64,000 bases of DNA from Taeniopygia guttata. Its lineage: Eukaryota > Chordata > Aves > Passeriformes > Estrildidae. Location: the NCBI RefSeq assembly GCF_048771995.1, contig NC_133028.1, forward strand, positions 70,915,001 to 70,979,000. Reading direction: 5' to 3'. The notes beneath the pieces were generated by a model that was given only the letters and a program-made list of their open reading frames with translations, made no database searches and had not been told where the DNA came from. Position 1 is the first letter of the stretch; each line of letters opens with the position of its first letter. A program made the position numbers and the translations under genes. Shown in pieces: positions 63,401-64,000 of this stretch.

Positions 63401-64000
63401 TGGACATCCTTCTGTTCCATTCAAGGATTAGAGTCCATGATAGTGCCCCAGTATTAAGAAAGGAAGAGTGTCTATGGGAGCACCTAGGAGTACACCTTCC
63501 TGGAAGAACCACAGCTTAGTTTGGTGTTTTTCTGCACATAGTTGGTTTGGGGTACCTTTAGAAGTCAATGTTCAAGTAAGAAGATACTCATCAGAGACCA
63601 CAGAAAGGTTATTATTAATATTGCAATGGCAGAATAGAACTTTGGCATAACATAGCAAAAGATTGAAATACCAATTAACTTCTTTGCACATGACCAAATG
63701 TTATTTTGCCAATTATACCCCAAACCAACAAGAATTTCTGTGCCTTAAATTTAAAACAGGACTGTTGAAGGCAATGGAAAACTGTAGCATATCCCAAGGG
63801 GTTACTTATATGAGGTAGAACTTATTTAAGAATGTTTATTCTGGCCATGTAAAAGAGCATAAAAATGTTTGAGATACTTTCCCCTGTTCCTTAAAGATAA
63901 TTAGATTAAAAAAATAAAATAAAAGAAAAAAAGCTACAAAAGGAAACATTCCTTATAACAAACATTTACTTAGAAATCTAAGACTCTCTGGAGAGATGAA
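57421..64000 (+). other. Gene-free flank to the window end
   Basis: AT-rich DNA with small TA-rich stretches (59566-59610) and A-rich ends (63907-63935). Frames of up to 131 codons (61553-61948) show no domain, splice context or codon evidence and are not called. Confidence 0.6.

Noticed and set aside
1..64000. CRISPR arrays, phage, IS elements, operons or defence islands
   Set aside because: The DNA is vertebrate: spliced gene, CR1 and ERV repeats, and no regularly spaced repeats or prokaryotic gene layout.

Overview
The window looks like bird nuclear DNA, probably from a songbird. It is AT-rich and intron-containing. Its recognisable dispersed repeats are CR1 LINE 3' ends in both orientations and avian-type endogenous retrovirus LTRs. 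There is no operon structure and no sign of bacterial or phage DNA. The songbird placement is an inference from the look of the LTRs.

Only one gene can be supported: protocadherin-18 (PCDH18), a delta-2 non-clustered protocadherin, on the + strand. A GC-rich, CpG-rich promoter and leader (about 26170-26886) precede four coding exons: 26887-29370, 30287-30375, 30504-30667 and 34402-35072. All junctions are GT-AG with intron phases 0, 2 and 1. The joined reading frame is intact and gives 1,135 residues: signal peptide, six cadherin repeats, one transmembrane helix and a long cytoplasmic tail carrying a WIRS-like motif. The 3' UTR has four AATAAA signals between 35308 and 35931.

Positions 1-26170 and 35950-64000 form a gene-poor flank. 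No other gene, RNA gene or convincing coding exon was found there. It holds simple repeats (TA, A, GA, ATT and AC-rich), five CR1 3' fragments, one old LINE reverse-transcriptase relic inside intron 3, and four LTRs. The best LTR is a solo LTR at 45154-45771 with near-perfect inverted termini and a perfect 6-bp target duplication. Two GC-raised unique segments (about 17580-18010 and 56380-57420) look more like conserved regulatory DNA than the surroundings and are candidate enhancers of PCDH18.

No new biological system was found. The points most worth checking concern PCDH18 expression: an upstream ORF competing with a TATA-like element in the leader, a pyrimidine/G-quadruplex tract at the promoter, a NAGNAG acceptor at exon 2, a possible truncated isoform ending in intron 1, and the two candidate enhancers.
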